Shown piece after piece: positions 14,640 to 28,289 of a stretch of DNA of 64,000 nt. This stretch comes from Phalacrocorax aristotelis (Eukaryota; Chordata; Aves; Suliformes; Phalacrocoracidae). The notes under the pieces were generated by a model. It searched no databases, was not told the DNA's origin, and saw only the letters and a list, made by a program, of their open reading frames with translations. Within the stretch, counting starts at the first letter, position 1. Each line of letters starts with the position of its first letter. Location of the stretch: the NCBI RefSeq assembly GCF_949628215.1, contig NC_134280.1:14457795-14521794 (forward strand), written 5' to 3'. Made by a program: the position numbers and the translations under genes.

Positions 14640-15115
14640 ACCTTGCATTCCCCTTCATTCCCTCATCACAGAGGCATTTCTACACCATCTCCCACACCTT
14701 CTCTCATGCTTGGAACAGCTTTCCAAGCTCTAGTCAGCACACATCAGGCCCTCACCTCATTGAAACTGCTCCTGAGAAATCCCTTTGCCTACAAACATCA
14801 AAGAGCAGGCCCTGAGCTGAGCTCACCATTCACACAGCATGAGAAACTGGCCTCCCCTGTTGGTATAAACAGAGGACCTGATAAAATATAGGTGCATCTA
14901 AACTCAGAGACCATGAATCCACCAGCTGTAATATCCTGCTCTGCCCTTTTCTGATGTCTGTTATATCCTCATTTATCATATCTGTCATTTAGACCAGTAA
15001 GCAATTCATGAAAGGGACACCAGCCTCTGGCTGTTTCCTAAGATATACCTAGAGCAAACACAGGGATTATACAGTAAGATAGTCCTGGGTCTCCTACTGT
15101 AACAGCACAGTTACA
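14640..15115 (+). mobile_element. L2-like LINE 3' fragment
   Basis: CTCTCATGCTTGGAACAGCTTTCCAAGC and CATTGAAACTGCTCCTGAGAAATCC resemble the end of the L2 ORF2 region. Further on, CATTTAGACCAGTAAGC, ACCTAGAGCAAACACAGGG and AGTCCTGGGTCTCCTACTG follow the L2 3' UTR pattern (TTAGACTGTAAGCTC…CCTAGCACAATGGGG…GTCCTG). An old copy; the 178-codon frame across it is not a gene. Confidence 0.55.
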
Positions 15116-15919
15116 GTTTCAGACAGCCTGACTAAAGCGTTGTGAATGCATGAAAGCAAATGGAAACATTCTGTTTTGAAAATGTGATGTCTGGGCACTT
15201 TCCCGTGGTTGAACTTATTTTTCTAAGGAGTGTTTGTCTCAAGAGAAGTTAAGCCTGCTGAACCTTTTCCAAGACTAAAGAAAGCATATCAGTCCAGACG
15301 CCAGTTGTCCCAGTGAATATTTTTCCTCCCTCTGTCCCCAGGCTGTCTGACCTCTCCCCTCAACCCGCAGAGCCATCCTGGCCTGAATCTGTTCCAATGC
15401 TCCAATCTGTAGAGGTCGGAGGTATCGCATCATCAAAGCTGCTACTGCAAACACCTCCACGGCACTATAGCGTACCGAGAAACCAGGGCAAGTTTCTTTG
15501 TACTTTTAGAGCTGCTTGGTGCATATGCAAGGAATAATACAAACTCTCTTTCATTGCCCTTAGAATACATCACATTGCATAACAATCCTTCAATCCCCAG
15601 CTCCTGGGGACAGTCTCGGTGCTCCTGCTTGCTTTGCACAAAGTGAAGCCAACAGCACAGGTTAATCCAAGGTGTAATTCACTGAAATAACTAACAGCTT
15701 GGGGGATTTGTTTGTTTCCTGAGGGGAGGGTAGAGAAAGGATGGGCACATGTGACTCTGAGTCTTCCCAAACCCAGCTGTGTCCTGCCTTCTCTCCAGCT
15801 CAGCCAGCTGAGCTGCTTGCACCAGCACCCCTGGTCCATCCACTGACACTGCTCAGCAAATGCTTTTGGCTAGGGCAGCTAGGACTGAAACAGGTCTGGG
15901 AGCAGCCACACCAGCAGGT

Positions 15920-16035
15920 CACTCCTCTGAACAGTCACCCCAAGGCCACTGAGGCAATCCAGGGCAGAGCTGGGAGTTAACGGCTGACCTGGGTCCCAGC
16001 TCTGCCGCCCTGCTTTAATCACAAGGTGTCTCTTC
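15920..16035 (-). mobile_element. MIR-like ancient SINE (reverse orientation)
   Basis: The plus strand has CACCCCAAGGCCACTGAGGC, CAGGGCAGAGCTGGGAGTTA and CTGACCTGGGTCCCAGCTCTG. These match the reversed 5' half of MIR-type elements (CCCAAGGTCACACAGC…GGCAGAGCTGGGA…CCCAGGTCTCCTG). Boundaries are approximate. Confidence 0.65.
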
Positions 16036-19000
16036 CTTGCCAGAGGGAGAGCAGGGCAGGTCGCTGGGGCTCCTGACCCCAGAGGGGCTGCATTCAGCTC
16101 ACCAGCAGAGCTGACAGTATCTGTGCTGCTCCTGGTATGACTTCAGTGCAAAGGTCATTAGTTACAGACACACAAATCACCTAATTTGCATCTCTCTAAA
16201 GTGTAGCTGTAAAAATACTTTAGAGAATTATCACAGGGTGAAAGGAATCATTTTGGCAGAGCTGATGAAAAATGTGATCTCTTTATCTACAGGCACCTTC
16301 ACTGCCAGGCCATCTCAGCCCAGCCCTGACCTGCAGGGCTGAATTTCTCACAGGACATGAGAGCAGAAGTTCAATGTCTGCAACTTCGAGCCCCACTGAA
16401 ACCCATAACTCACAGCAGTGAGTTTGGTTTGCAATGTGGGTACCACAACAGAGGTTCCTGCAGAGAGCTGCCATTGACTTAACTTGCTTTCCTACAGCTA
16501 TTACTAAACTGGGTTGGATTCACATTTGGAAAGAGATATGAAGCTTAATACTATCCTATGAGGTATCCAGGCCCAGTAACTACTGGATTTTGGAGAGAGA
16601 TTTGTCTCTGGGAAGTACACACCAACATCAAGCAAGCTCCAATATTTTTGAGATCACCTGAGCACAGTTTGCAGTCCTGCACTTACTGCACTCCCATGCC
16701 TCCTCAGCCAGCATCTCCACCTCTCTCCACTTTCAGAGGTGGATTTAATTAACTATAGCAATTAATCAGGCATCTCAACTCCACCCAAGCTCAAATGTCA
16801 CCTTGCAGCACCTGCTCACTGTAAAATTATCTCCATAATAGTAATTATTTCAGGACCTCACAGGACTTTTGGCAAACATGCCCCCAAGTGGACCATCCCA
16901 TGGGAAATGCCAAGTCATCACATCCACAGAATAAGCCTCTCCCACTGCAGCTCAGGAAAGGCATGCTGCTCTCCAGGTGTATCAACCAACACTGGCAGAC
17001 CACAGAAATTCACAATTATTTGGGGAAACTAATACACTACTACTGAGTGTCAGGTATCTCTCTGCTAGCTTCTCTTTCGATCTCAGCATGCAGTCGGTGT
17101 CATCCAAGGAGGAGAGCCAGTTATTATAATGCTCCATTGCCGTTACCTTCAGGGATCACACATAAAGGGCCTTCCAAAATCTGGAAGCACAGGCCATAGC
17201 AAGTTAAACTACAGGGTTATTCTTACTGGCAAAAATGCAAGAACACATTAAACCCTTCCCTGTGGTTCAGTCATCACAGGGACTTTGCTTCCTGAAAATA
17301 ATGTGGAAAAGCCACTGAAATGTAGGTTTACCATAGCAGACACTTGGGTCCCCAGACCCAGCCCTGGCTGGTGCTCCCTTCCCAAATTCTTATTTGCTAT
17401 GACTACATGCAGAAGGATTAGTCTGAAAAGTCTTGAAGTGCACAGAAAGGTTACGAACAGTCAGTAAGGAAGCAGAGATTAGATCCCATGGGCTGTTAGG
17501 CACTAGTAGAGTGCGTTTGCCCAAGGCTATTCTGTGTAGGAAAGGCTGTGTCTTGCATGACATTTAACTAGCTGGGCAGGAACACATGACAGAATATCTG
17601 ACAGGAATATGACAGCAAGGTCTTTATATGGCTCAACAATCTTCACACGGATCAGCACAGCAGCACTGGTCCAACTCACAGTGAAAGAAGTGCCAAGAAA
17701 TAAACAATTACAAGGGTGCGGTATTTTACACCCTCCCCCTTTTTTTTCTTTTTTAAATCAGCAAACAGCTACATACTTTATTTTCTAACTCCACCATGGC
17801 CCTTGAGGTTGATATTTCAGACGGGCTAAATACCATACCTAGAGTTTCATCTGCACCTATCCAATAGGAAGGATAAGCACAGCCTGATCCCTCCTGAACT
17901 CATGGACAAAGAGCTCATGGATTCTTGGAAAAGTACGAGCTGGTGGGTGAAGGAGAGACACAGAGAGGTGCCCCCAGCTGGCTGCCCCACAGATCAGGCC
18001 TGCCACAGTCAACCATGAGCAGCTTTCTTCAGTGCAAGCAGCAGAGTGTTGATGTACCTAGATTGCAGCACCAGCTCCCCTCTGAGCTTTCTGCAGCAAA
18101 AGCAACTGAGATGGCAAAATATTAATAATTCTGTAGGTGACTACAGGCAGCAGTGGGGTTTCCAAATTCAGTTTCCAAAGACAATTTCACTTGCTCAGCC
18201 AAAGCCAGATCTCAAGGAACAATTCGTACTACATATTTGGCATATACTTTTTTTTTTGTCCAAACTAGCCAAGCACTTTGTCATTGGTATTTCCTCTTGC
18301 ACAGTTTAACTTCACGTCTGAAACGGTATGGCATAGTCTGGTCAAGAGATATACCTTAGCATAAGTGGTTCTGAGTCTTGAAGATAGACCATCCTGATGA
18401 GATGCAGGAGGTTCTGCCACCCTCTCAAGTATTTCTTCAAATATAGGCAGTAGGATCCAAGGACACCAAAACTGAGAGCGCAGCTCATGCATCTTTGCTC
18501 TGGCTGCATGTTGCAAAAAACACATAAGAGCATTTCTCCCACCCAGTCTCCTTGGCAAGGACTGCGGGCATGCCGGTGGCACCTCAATGAGAGCCCCTGG
18601 CCTGGAGAATCAGATTATCTACCCACCATTGGCTCCAAAAACAGTACAAGGTCTAGCACATAAGATGACCTGCAGTAGCTTAGAAGCAAAATGTTGCCAA
18701 TTAAATAAAGTTCTGCTGGCCCACTTAACCTCTCCTTTGGGAAAGAAAAGTAGAGCATCCTTGAAAATTTGGTTTGCTTAAGTTAATTAAAAGTAATTGC
18801 AGCATTTTTATTATTCAAACACAAGAAAATGAGTTGTTACACAAGTCAGTCGTCTTGCAACTCTTGTCTTTTGGCCTAGGCTTCCAGAGACTATGATGTT
18901 GATCTTCAGGATGTCAGCCCTCATTTTTAAGGCTTAAACCTGTTACGATATGGAGAAATCCTAAAAATAAGAACCAAATGCAGCTGGCACATAGAAGTCT

Positions 19001-20828
19001 CCACAAGGAAGGCTTGGCAACATTCTTGACAACTATTTTATTTATCAATTTATTTCACATCAACAGGGTTTGATATTGCATGTCAAACTTGGATCTGTAT
19101 ATTGAAAGTATTGAGAATAACGACTTCTACAAGTCAAACTGCTTCCCTCAGGCTTTTAAAAAAAGTTCTGGGGCTGGTGGAAAGAGTTAAACAGCAAAAT
19201 GAGGTTTAATTTGAAGTGTCCCTTTTTTATTTTTTAATTATAAAAGGTTCAGATAACAAAAAATGAAAGATACTGGTTTGGTCAGAAGCAACTTCTGCTT
19301 GTGACGATTTTTTTATTCAGAAGAGGAATAGTTAAGTATATTTCAATTGACCCAAAGCAATCTTTTACAAGGAGACTCTGAATGGAGAAGTCAGAGGGTC
19401 TGTGACAGCTGTGTTCAAACTGCCAGCACTGCTACCTACTTTGCTTCCTGTGTGGAAAAGGGAAAAAGGAAAAATGTAAATAAAACAGTGAAGTGCCTGA
19501 GCAAAGCTGGACTGGGGACACCAGTAAAGGCCAGCTGGACACAGGCTGAGACTGAGCCCCACCTCAGCAAGTGGAGAGCCCTCAACCCCACCAGCAGCAA
19601 AAGTCTGTCCTAGCTCTCCACTCCCACATCACCTTGGTCATATCTCCCAGACACCCACGGCCGTACTCCTGCAAGCCACCTCTGGGGCAGAGTTTAGACC
19701 CCCCCACCACCAGTCCGTTTCCTTTCCCCCTCCAGGAGCCACTTGGCATACCATTGTCATGAAACTGGCCAGCTCAGAGAACCCACAGGGTGAGCACAAC
19801 CAGGTCCTACAACCTCTTCTCAGGAAAGCATGTGATCAGGTAGCAGAGTCCTGTACCTATTCAAAGGCCATACAGTTTGCACAACAGAAACCATCTTACT
19901 CCATTGCTGCTCTCCAGCACAGAGGCCAGCTTCTGGCATCTACGGTTACACCCCGTCTTGCCCAAGAGCAGCTGCTCCATTTCTCCGCTACAGAGAGCGG
20001 TGGTTTATTTTGGCATGTTATTCTTATTTTGTAAGAAGTACTTTGTATAACCATATAATTTTGTAGCTGGAACTTTCCCTTCCTTAGTTAGCAGGTGATG
20101 CTGTACGAGGGCAAGTGGTAGTCATCTGCTTGACATGTTGAGGCTCATCAGTTCTTTGCTGGTGAACAGTCTGTTTCCAAAGTCTAGACCAGAGAAAGAC
20201 CCTCGTGGCAATGTTAACTCAAGCCTCACTAAACAACAAGGCAGGGGGGAGGGGAATTCTTCTGTGAGCTACAACTGTATCTCAGGTACCTGCTTAGCCT
20301 CTGGGCTCTTTCAGGGTCAGAGGCATGGAGCTAACTCTGGTTCCCCCTGCTCTAAATAAAAAAAGCCATGTTCACAGACAACCTGCAGCACACAGTAGCA
20401 TCAAGGCTACTTCAGCTGATAAAGAGTCTTTAAGTGCATGGACACAGGGGTGGGCAGGAAGGTGGCAGATATCTGTGGGGAAGGCATGAAGATGAGGAAG
20501 CAGATCATGCTCAGTTAGGAGAGCTAAAGCCATATCAAAACTCAACCCACAAAGTACCCTGCAGTCACAACAGTGACAACCACCAGCAAGAGATGTCTGT
20601 TCAGGTAAATCAGGAGAAAACATGCAGTCCTTCACAGGTCTCTGCTCTACTCCTCCAGGGCATGGTTCAGTCTCTTCAGAGAGGCCATAGTCACAGATTT
20701 CAGATTTTGCAAGCAACAGAAAGGCACATGAACTTGGCACTGTGACTCAGTTCATGCCAGCAGGAGCCCTGAGTCATGCCGCTCTCACCCATATCTGACC
20801 TTGCCCAGGAGTCAGCAGCACCAGAGCC
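16036..20828. other. Intergenic; nothing firmly recognised
   Basis: Unique sequence with frames up to 122 codons that lack domains. Near 18715-18740 a CACTTAACCTCTCC word may be a trace of a MIR but is too short to call. The segment 15116-15919 before the MIR-like copy is likewise empty. Confidence 0.65.
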
Positions 20829-21036
20829 AGTTATCACAGAAGGGCAGGGGTTGGAAGGGACCTCTGGAGACTATCTCATCCAACCCCCCTGCTTCAGCAG
20901 GCACACCTAGAGCAGGGGGCACAGGAACGCATCCAGGTGGGTTTTGAATGTCTCCAGGGAAGGAGACTCCACACCCTCTCTGGGCAGCCTGTGCCACTGG
21001 AAAGAAGTTTTTTCTCATGTTCAGGTGGAATTTATG
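20829..21036 (-). mobile_element. CR1 LINE, short 3' fragment
   Basis: The minus strand carries about 208 bp of CR1 3' end. Translation shows [12 protein letters not shown], then (shifted) RGCGVSFPGDIQNPPG and [15 protein letters not shown]. It closely resembles the 3' end of the copy at 5.8-6.3 kb, so both belong to the same or sister subfamily. It ends in a short TTCTGTGAT-type tail, typical of CR1, next to 20829. Confidence 0.93.
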
Positions 21037-21664
21037 GCACCGCAGACTCACTCAATTTCCATTTTCTTCAAGTAAGAGGGCAGTTTTGATAAAAATCAAA
21101 TAAGCCCATGCCTGATGCTAGTTTCTTTCATCGTAGCTTTCAAACAATGCTCAGTTCAAGTCAGTCTCATTTGTACTTGTTGCATAAAGCCTTTGTGTTT
21201 TACCTATGTGTCATTGTGCTATGGTGAAGATACGGTGCACCCAAGATACATCTAGGAATCTGTTTCTGGCCAGCACACAGATGTTGGAGACTAAGCAGAC
21301 ATTATCACTGCAAAAACACATTAGATCAGTTGACAAAGGAATGACTTAAATCACTCAAAGACCAAGGGGGAGAGTGACAGTCTTTTCTAAATTTACATTT
21401 TTTACTCTTTAGCAAGAAACGAAACAAAATCTACATTAAGGACGCGATTGAGATTTACAAAGTGTAAGCACTTGGAGTTACAAACTGCCAGAATTTCAGA
21501 TGTCAGTGTAATCTCAGTTCAACACTCTTGTGAATGCGCACTAAGAGACAGGTTTTACTTATTCGTATCACCCACCAATGAATGCAGGCACCTCATGAGT
21601 GGAAAACAGAGCTGCATTACCATAACACATTGACAGAAGTTTAGGAAGGGGAGAGAAGGAGGGG

Positions 21665-21996
21665 AAAAAAAAAAAAAAAAAAAGGAAAAAAGCACCCAAC
21701 AAAAAAAAACGACCACACACTGAAAATATACTGGGTAACATAATACTGGAAAGAAACAAACTGAAAATGCATGAGGAGCTACTAGCACAGTAGCCCGCAC
21801 CAGACAGTTAAAAACCACACCTCTGTGTCCTACAAAGAGTGATCTTTAGCAATGAGAAGTAGGGTGGACCTTAGACACTTTTGGTGGGGTGGTTGGTATT
21901 CTTTTTGTGTGGGGTTTTATTGTTGTTGTTGTGGTGGTGTTTTGTTTCAGAGTTTGTTGGGTTTGTTGGTTTGTTTTTTTTTTTTTTGGGGGGGGG
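21665..21996. repeat. Low-complexity block: A run, GTT/GGT-rich stretch, T run and G run
   Basis: An A run (21665-21683), a GT-rich stretch (about 21885-21973), a T run (21974-21987) and a G run (21988-21996) lie within 330 bp. These create the short poly-F/poly-K frames here. Confidence 0.85.
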
Positions 21997-24439
21997 TGTG
22001 TCTTTTTAAAAACAAGCAAGATTTTCAGCATCATCTCCCCCTTAATCTCAGAAAATATTTATTTCTGAGTATGTACTTCAAAGTAAATTACCATACAGAT
22101 AAAGAACAGTATTCAAACTGAGCAAAAAAAAAAAAATGTAAGTAGCCCACAAGTATCGCTTATACAACCACTTATCTCTATTTCAATCTTCAACATATAT
22201 GCAGATTTGTTGGTAAGTAAAAAAGGTCATGCTGTGTTTTTCTGAAGCACCAGACAAGACAAAACCACATTCAGTTATTCAAAATATCATCCAGCTAGTA
22301 CGATATTGCTTCATACCTAGAGGTACGAAGAGAGACAGAAGGTTTTCCCTAATTAAAACTACAGCTTGGTTTAAATTTTAAGGCCACTCTTGGTCATCCT
22401 TTGAAAACACAGTCAAGAAAATGGTTGGTCTCAGACTTGATCAGCTATAGCCTTGGCTGAAGGAAAAAATCCTGAACTGCATGAAGAAAATAAAGTACAG
22501 CTCTAGGGAATGTGTGTATTTTTGGAACAGATTAATTAAACACAAATGGGAAAACACTATTTCAAGCTTTTTTTATTACATATTTTCTCTGTAACTGAAA
22601 AGAAAAACCCTACAAGATGCAGAGGTAAAATAGATTCTGTGGAGTTGCCCAGAAATGCACTCTCATTAAATGTCATTTTAAATAGTGTTAGTGTTGCCAG
22701 CTCAAAGTATTTAAGCACCATCATGACTTTTCGAGCCCCGAGAATCTTGTTATTTGCCTTATGGCTTTCTCACACATTAAATGCACTCAGATCACAATTT
22801 AAGCTTGACTCCATAACCATCTCAGTAATATTGAGACTCCATATCATTTCAGTAGAAACTCAAGAGTCAAAATATAGAAAAGCAAAGGATTTTAATGTAA
22901 CTATGATTTGATGGACTAGAGGGTGTGAGCACAATATATTGCAAGAATAATAATTAAAATCACAGGAGTTGTAAGTGCTTAGGCAACCTCAAGAAATTTA
23001 ATAATTTCCTAGCATGTATTCAGTCAAGCTCACATGCCTTTGAGGGCAGGGGTATCACAACTTTCTTCAAGGGGTGTTGCTGCTGTCACCTTAATTTTAT
23101 CATCAAGATTTTATTTTAGGTCTATTTCTTTCCCACAATTCTAGATCACACATGTCTTTTTGTTTACTCCCCTTCTGCTTTGCAGCCATTCAGATATTCA
23201 GAGGGGCTTCCTAACTCACACTCCCTCTGCTGACACTGTCTACTGACAGTGGTGCAGTGGATTTTTTTATTATTATTATTGTTAACAGGCTATACATAAT
23301 GCTTTTCATTCTAATAGCATCCTGGCACTCTTGCACATCTTTTCCAAGCAGAACATGAGAAACCAACCCAGTGATCAAGTCAGGTGCATTTGTGGATTTT
23401 TTGGTGGCTTGATGCAACCGGACAGTGGCACTGATTTGTCTCTGTGTTTAATTATGTGTTCTGAGCAAACCAGAGACCATTCACAGTTCCTGTAGTATCA
23501 GCATAATGTATAAAAGCAGACAGCTGCTCATTCTTCCCAGAGACCTTGATACCATCAGTAGCCCTGGATTGCACACACCACAGCTTTGTTATATACACAC
23601 ATAGTGTTGCATAGTGCTTGACCTAATATTATACTGATGAGCTCACTATGTACCTAAAAGACGCTGCAGAGAAGGAGAGGATGAGAGAAGAGTTATGGTT
23701 TTGTGTCTTAAACACTTGCAGAGTTGTGGAGTTTGTGGACCTCAAATCCAGGTATGGAAGAGGACCATGAGGTCATCTGCTCCATATTTCTTCACATGGT
23801 GTGTGTGTATATATATATACACACACACACACATATATAAATGCATGCATATATATAATTTAACCTTCAGCAAGATCCTATTTCCCCCCCCCCCCCAGTT
23901 TACCATCACATATCCCACCTTCTTAGTTGGCTATACCAAGTTCTTAAACAGATTGCAGCATCCAGAGTTTTTCTTCCTTTTTTGATATTAACCCCAAACC
24001 TCCACCGCTTTATGGTGTGACACCTCTCCTATACCACACTGATCACAGCCTTTCCACTTGGTAGCCAGCCTTGTGCCCCTCGTCTACTTGTGGCCACAGT
24101 TTAACCTCATCCTATAACTTCCATCCATTCTCAATTTAACCTTCCCAAATTGCTGTATTCTTCTGTTTCCAACCTCCCCCCACATTAGTCCATTTACATT
24201 GAAAGTCATAATTTAACATTGCACCATAAATTCAGCAATTGGGTGAACAAAGGCATCACCCAGTACTTTACAAAACATGCACAGGCCCATTCCTTAGTAC
24301 AACACAATTCTGATTCAGTAAGTGCTGTCAAGAGGATTTTTACAAGAAGCTGAGCCAATATCAGGGAAAGAAAAGAGATTTTTTTTTTTTTTTCTTAGTA
24401 ACATACCATGAACATTTGTTAGAATTGAAAGGCAAATTT
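21997..24439. other. Intergenic; simple repeats
   Basis: Unique AT-rich DNA after the low-complexity block, with the palindromic microsatellite at 23.8 kb, a C run at 23884-23896 and a T run at 24379-24393. The 121-codon frame at 22.5-22.9 kb shows no domain. The interval 21037-21664 is also empty. Confidence 0.65.
23799..23860. repeat. (GT)n(AT)n(AC)n microsatellite containing a 30-bp perfect palindrome
   Basis: Five GT, five AT and five AC units (23799-23828) form a perfect 30-bp inverted repeat, followed by more AC, TATATA and GCATGCAT. Such sequence can extrude a cruciform and is often unstable. Confidence 0.9.
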
Positions 24440-24920
24440 CTGATTAACCAGATTTATGACCTCTTTAACGTTCAAGCATTTGCAAAAAGTGAGTGCAAAG
24501 TTCTGCGCTCATGAATATTCTCCTACCTCACATGAGCAAAATGTCGCCCAAGGTAAATTCCAAATTGTTTGTGTTTGTAAATTGGGAATGTTAATTAGTT
24601 ATATAAGTCACAAAGTATTGTTTCTGTTCCTTAACTTGATGACAAAACTACTTAACACATCTTAAATTGCTAAGTGTGAAAAATACCAATATACAATTTA
24701 TCACTCATTTTGGATTGGTTAATTACACAAGTTCCCACACAGATTGCCTATGGCATATTTGTCTAATGATCTAATTATTCCCTGAAGAAATTAGTGAATA
24801 ACTTTACATGACAAACCTGACAATTTCACAATCTGCTCCTGGACAATTTGTAAATAGATAAGTTTGATGATATTTTGATTTTTATCTATTGGTGAAGTAG
24901 TCAATCAGAATTGCGGGTCT
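24440..24920. promoter_or_regulatory. Candidate conserved noncoding element, AT-rich with homeodomain-type motifs
   Basis: About 480 bp of unique AT-rich sequence hold several TAATTA/TTAAT cores (TGTTAATTAGTT near 24590, GGTTAATTACAC near 24717, TCTAATTATTCC near 24771), GATAA and octamer-like words, and no repeat or ORF. Developmental enhancers in gene deserts often look like this. Conservation cannot be measured here. Confidence 0.3.
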
Positions 24921-27814
24921 TCATCACCTCCAGAAAAATCAGACTGTTTTTAGTTAAAATAACTATTTCTCCCACAGGCAAACTGGGTCTGCCCCAAGCA
25001 TTACACATTCACCTGTTTGTTAAATGGGTTAAGAATAGGATTAAAGTAAGTGGAAAAATAACCTAAATCAAGTGTGCTTTAGACAGTCAGTGCCTATGGT
25101 TTCTTTTTGGAGAAAGCTGAGCAATGCGTGCAAAAATAATATATCTAGAGGCTCATGAGGACTGTACAGAGGCCACCTGGAGTCTCTCCGCCTAGAAACT
25201 GAATCCATTACAACTTCACCTGATTTTTAGGTCCCAAACCAGCAAAGAATTGAACATCGGTATAATTTGCAAACTGCAAAATACCGAGATCTTTGTGCTG
25301 TCAGAGCCCAGCTGTACTAAGGTTGATGCTTGGTATCAGGGGCCATATTCAGCATCTGTGATCACAAGGAAATGCAGGTGGAGCACTATGATGCTTGCTG
25401 TGGCTCTGCAATGCAAGGCACTGAACAAAGAGATCCTGTATAAAACCTTCCAAAAACTGATGCCCTCACTCTTGGATAGACTGGGCTGTGACAGCCAGTG
25501 TTACTGCCACCAAGCCTACCTGGAGGTACCAGCACAGGACAGCCTTGCTCCTACATTTAGCTTACAAAGTCCTTCTTGATACTAGTGATGCTTAGGTACG
25601 GTTTTAAAAACACAGATTGCGTTTCTTACAGTGCTACAGATAAATATCTTGAGAGGAACTTATGAAAGTCAGTAACAATTTAGAAGTCTTTAGGGGAGGG
25701 CAAGAGTTATTTTATACTAGCCATGGGGGGGGTGGGGGGGGGGGTGGGAGAATAAACAAACAAAAAAACCCACACCTACAAACAAAACCCCAGTAAAAAG
25801 AACCACTGAGGCTTCTTTGTAGGACAAAAACCAAAGACCATGTCAACTGCAAAAGGACATGAAAAAATGGCCTTTTGGAGGAAAGTGAACCTGTTTTGGA
25901 TGCTATGCTAGAAAGAAAGTGGTTTTCCCCAAGTTAGCCTCATTTAAAGATACCGAGGCATTGACTTTGCATACAAAACCTATTTTACCCAATATCATAC
26001 ACTTCAAAGTCTAACAACAGGCCATTTCAGTGGCTAGGGCCATAAACAGCCTGCAACAGAGCATGCATCTAGACATGTAATTGCTTGTCTACCTTCACTC
26101 TGCCAGATATATGAAAAGTGGTGTCAAAATACTAAGGGCCACCCTGAAATAAGTCAGGGAAGGCATACTCTGATCCATACATAGACCTGATCAGTCACAG
26201 AAGAGGTCCTGGCAATCACCTCGACTGCGTGGAAGTTGTGCGTCCTGAGAGTGGAAAGCAAGGACCACACCTGCATCCCAAGAAGCTGCAAACCCTTACC
26301 TATTGCTTCCTGAGACCTTGTAAGAAGGTGGTCTTTAAGTTACAAGGAAAAGAAATAGCGGACAGAAGTCTGCCTTCCTACTGGAGAAAGATCCCAGAAC
26401 AGCTATGGTGACAAGAGAATGTCCTCATGGACCTCTTGGATGCCATGAGAACAGGAGTGAAGTAGCTATGCCGCTTTCTGATCACTGTAGTGCTGCTAAC
26501 GATGGAATAGCAGACAGCAACTCAAAGGCTAATTCCAGCCCAGCAGTAAGGTTAAGTGTTTTGCTGGGTGTAAGCGCTTGTCAATTTTTTAACTAAATTT
26601 TGGCTTGGAAAGAAAAACACGCTATCAGAACCTGCATCTTTAAGGACTGAAACCCCGGGGGAGGAGAAGGCTGGAAAGCCTTGTTGTTATGCACTGCCAG
26701 TTGGAACCAGACCCAGATTAAAGCAGATTTCTCACAAGAATGTGAAGGATTGAGTGATGGCTGAGTACCACATGTATCGCACCTTCACCACCAGATCCCT
26801 GCTTCTGTCAGTACCTCCACGGGCTACCACGCTGCAGTCCCCACTGCAACCAACACCATTAGAAACTGGGGGGGGAGGGGAGGGAATCACTTGAATGCAC
26901 CAGACAAGCCGCTCAGCTGCACTTACCGCTTGCTTATGCAAAGTCCCTCTCTCCCTTAAAATTTCAACCACACTTCATATTTCAGTCTGAAAACAGAGTC
27001 CAAACCCGAATGTTTCTGTATGTACAACACCTACTACTTTTTCCGCACTATCAAACCCGCCTGACAGATCAATCACAAAAGACATATTCTATTCTTCAGC
27101 TCAGCACTCCCCTCCTATCACATGAACAGGTAGCGCTCAGGCGGCAGCACATCTCTCAAAATGCATCCAGCTGTGCATCACGTAGCTCTGTTTTTATAAG
27201 GAGGATCAGATAAAACAGGATAGAGAGGATGACATTATAAGGCACAAGCAGGCTAACAAAGGGTTGCGCTAACTTACATCAACAGAAGCTGAGGATAAGG
27301 TGTTAACAGAGCTTGACAAGAAACAATCTGGGTGGCATGAAGTCCATTTCCAAGGAACCGGAAGAGAACTCGGCCTCCGCCACCAGTCCTTCACCCGACA
27401 CAGTTACTCACAGTGATGAACCAGGAGGTTAAGAAGTGGAAATTCTTTTGAAGACCAGGTTCAATATTTGCGTCTGCAGCCTTGCTGTAACGAACACCTT
27501 CACAGCTATAGCAGGCAGAGCATGCTGCTTGCACAGTGCATAGGGGTACTCTGAAAGATAGTCACAATCACCTGAGGAGGATTGTACCCTGGGAGGTCAG
27601 GCAGACAGCTGCTTCCAATATTTATAGGTCCAAGAGAAAATAGAAAGTTATATAAGACTAGGACACATACCTATCCTAGGGGAGTTTATTGACTTTGATT
27701 CACCGAAGTGAGATAAATAGGACCATATTTCAGAATTACAGATTCATTACTGCTATTAGAAATTGTAGATAATACAAATAATATCCATAATATTCCCAGA
27801 CTTAGAAAAAAAAA
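24921..27814. other. Intergenic; nothing recognised
   Basis: Unique DNA with the G-rich runs at 25.73 and 26.87 kb. Frames are up to 109 codons, without support. Confidence 0.65.
25725..25749 (+). repeat. G-rich run (possible quadruplex)
   Basis: Runs of 8, 11 and 3 G separated by single T. Comparable G runs lie at 11679-11692, 26868-26884 and 33578-33589, and C runs at 12601-12609 and 23884-23896. Confidence 0.85.
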
Positions 27815-28152
27815 ATCTAACACTTTACTTTCTCATATAAGAGCAGAAGCAGCACATCTGCAGGCCGGGAAACATGAAAATAGTTAAAAGAAAGCATTAA
27901 TGCAGCACACAGTTAACCAGTGGAACAGTCTGCCACAAAGTATTGTCTTCCAATTGCTTGGCTATGGTTAAATGGAAGGCTTTAAGAACACAAGCTAATT
28001 GTTGGGGCTACAAAGACCCAACTGGTTTGCATTTGTTATCAGTTTTCTCGCACTTTCCTCAGAGGCATTTTTTAGCTGGGCGTTGCTGCAAATGGGATGT
28101 TGCAACAAGTGGACCTCTAGTTTCAGCCACCACAGCAGTTGCATTTATGAGT
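27815..28152 (+). mobile_element. Ancient CR1-type LINE 3' fragment (turtle/crocodilian-like)
   Basis: This is the same old CR1 type as the 40.7 kb copy, in the opposite orientation. Landmarks are CTTTCTCATATAAGAGCAGAAG near 27828, the CACACAGTTAACCAGTGGAACAGTCTGCCA block at 27905-27935, and a degenerate terminus near 28105 (AGTGGACCTCTAGTTTCAGCC) ending with GCATTTATGAG near 28150. It is heavily diverged; internal bounds are approximate. Confidence 0.7.
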
Positions 28153-28289
28153 TTGTGCTACTCTACTTTGAAATAGTATCTTTATAAAAAAACCCAAAGT
28201 GCATTAAAAAAAAAAATGAAATCTCAGAATAAGATCTCGAGGCAAATGTTTTAGTCTCTTTCTAGCCAATTCAAGAGTTACCTATAGCA

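Noticed and set aside
14355..14891. 178-codon plus-strand frame
   Set aside because: Runs over MIR-like and L2-like remnants; no intact protein domain.
18715..18745. Possible MIR trace (CACTTAACCTCTCC)
   Set aside because: Match limited to about 14 bases with no supporting flanks.
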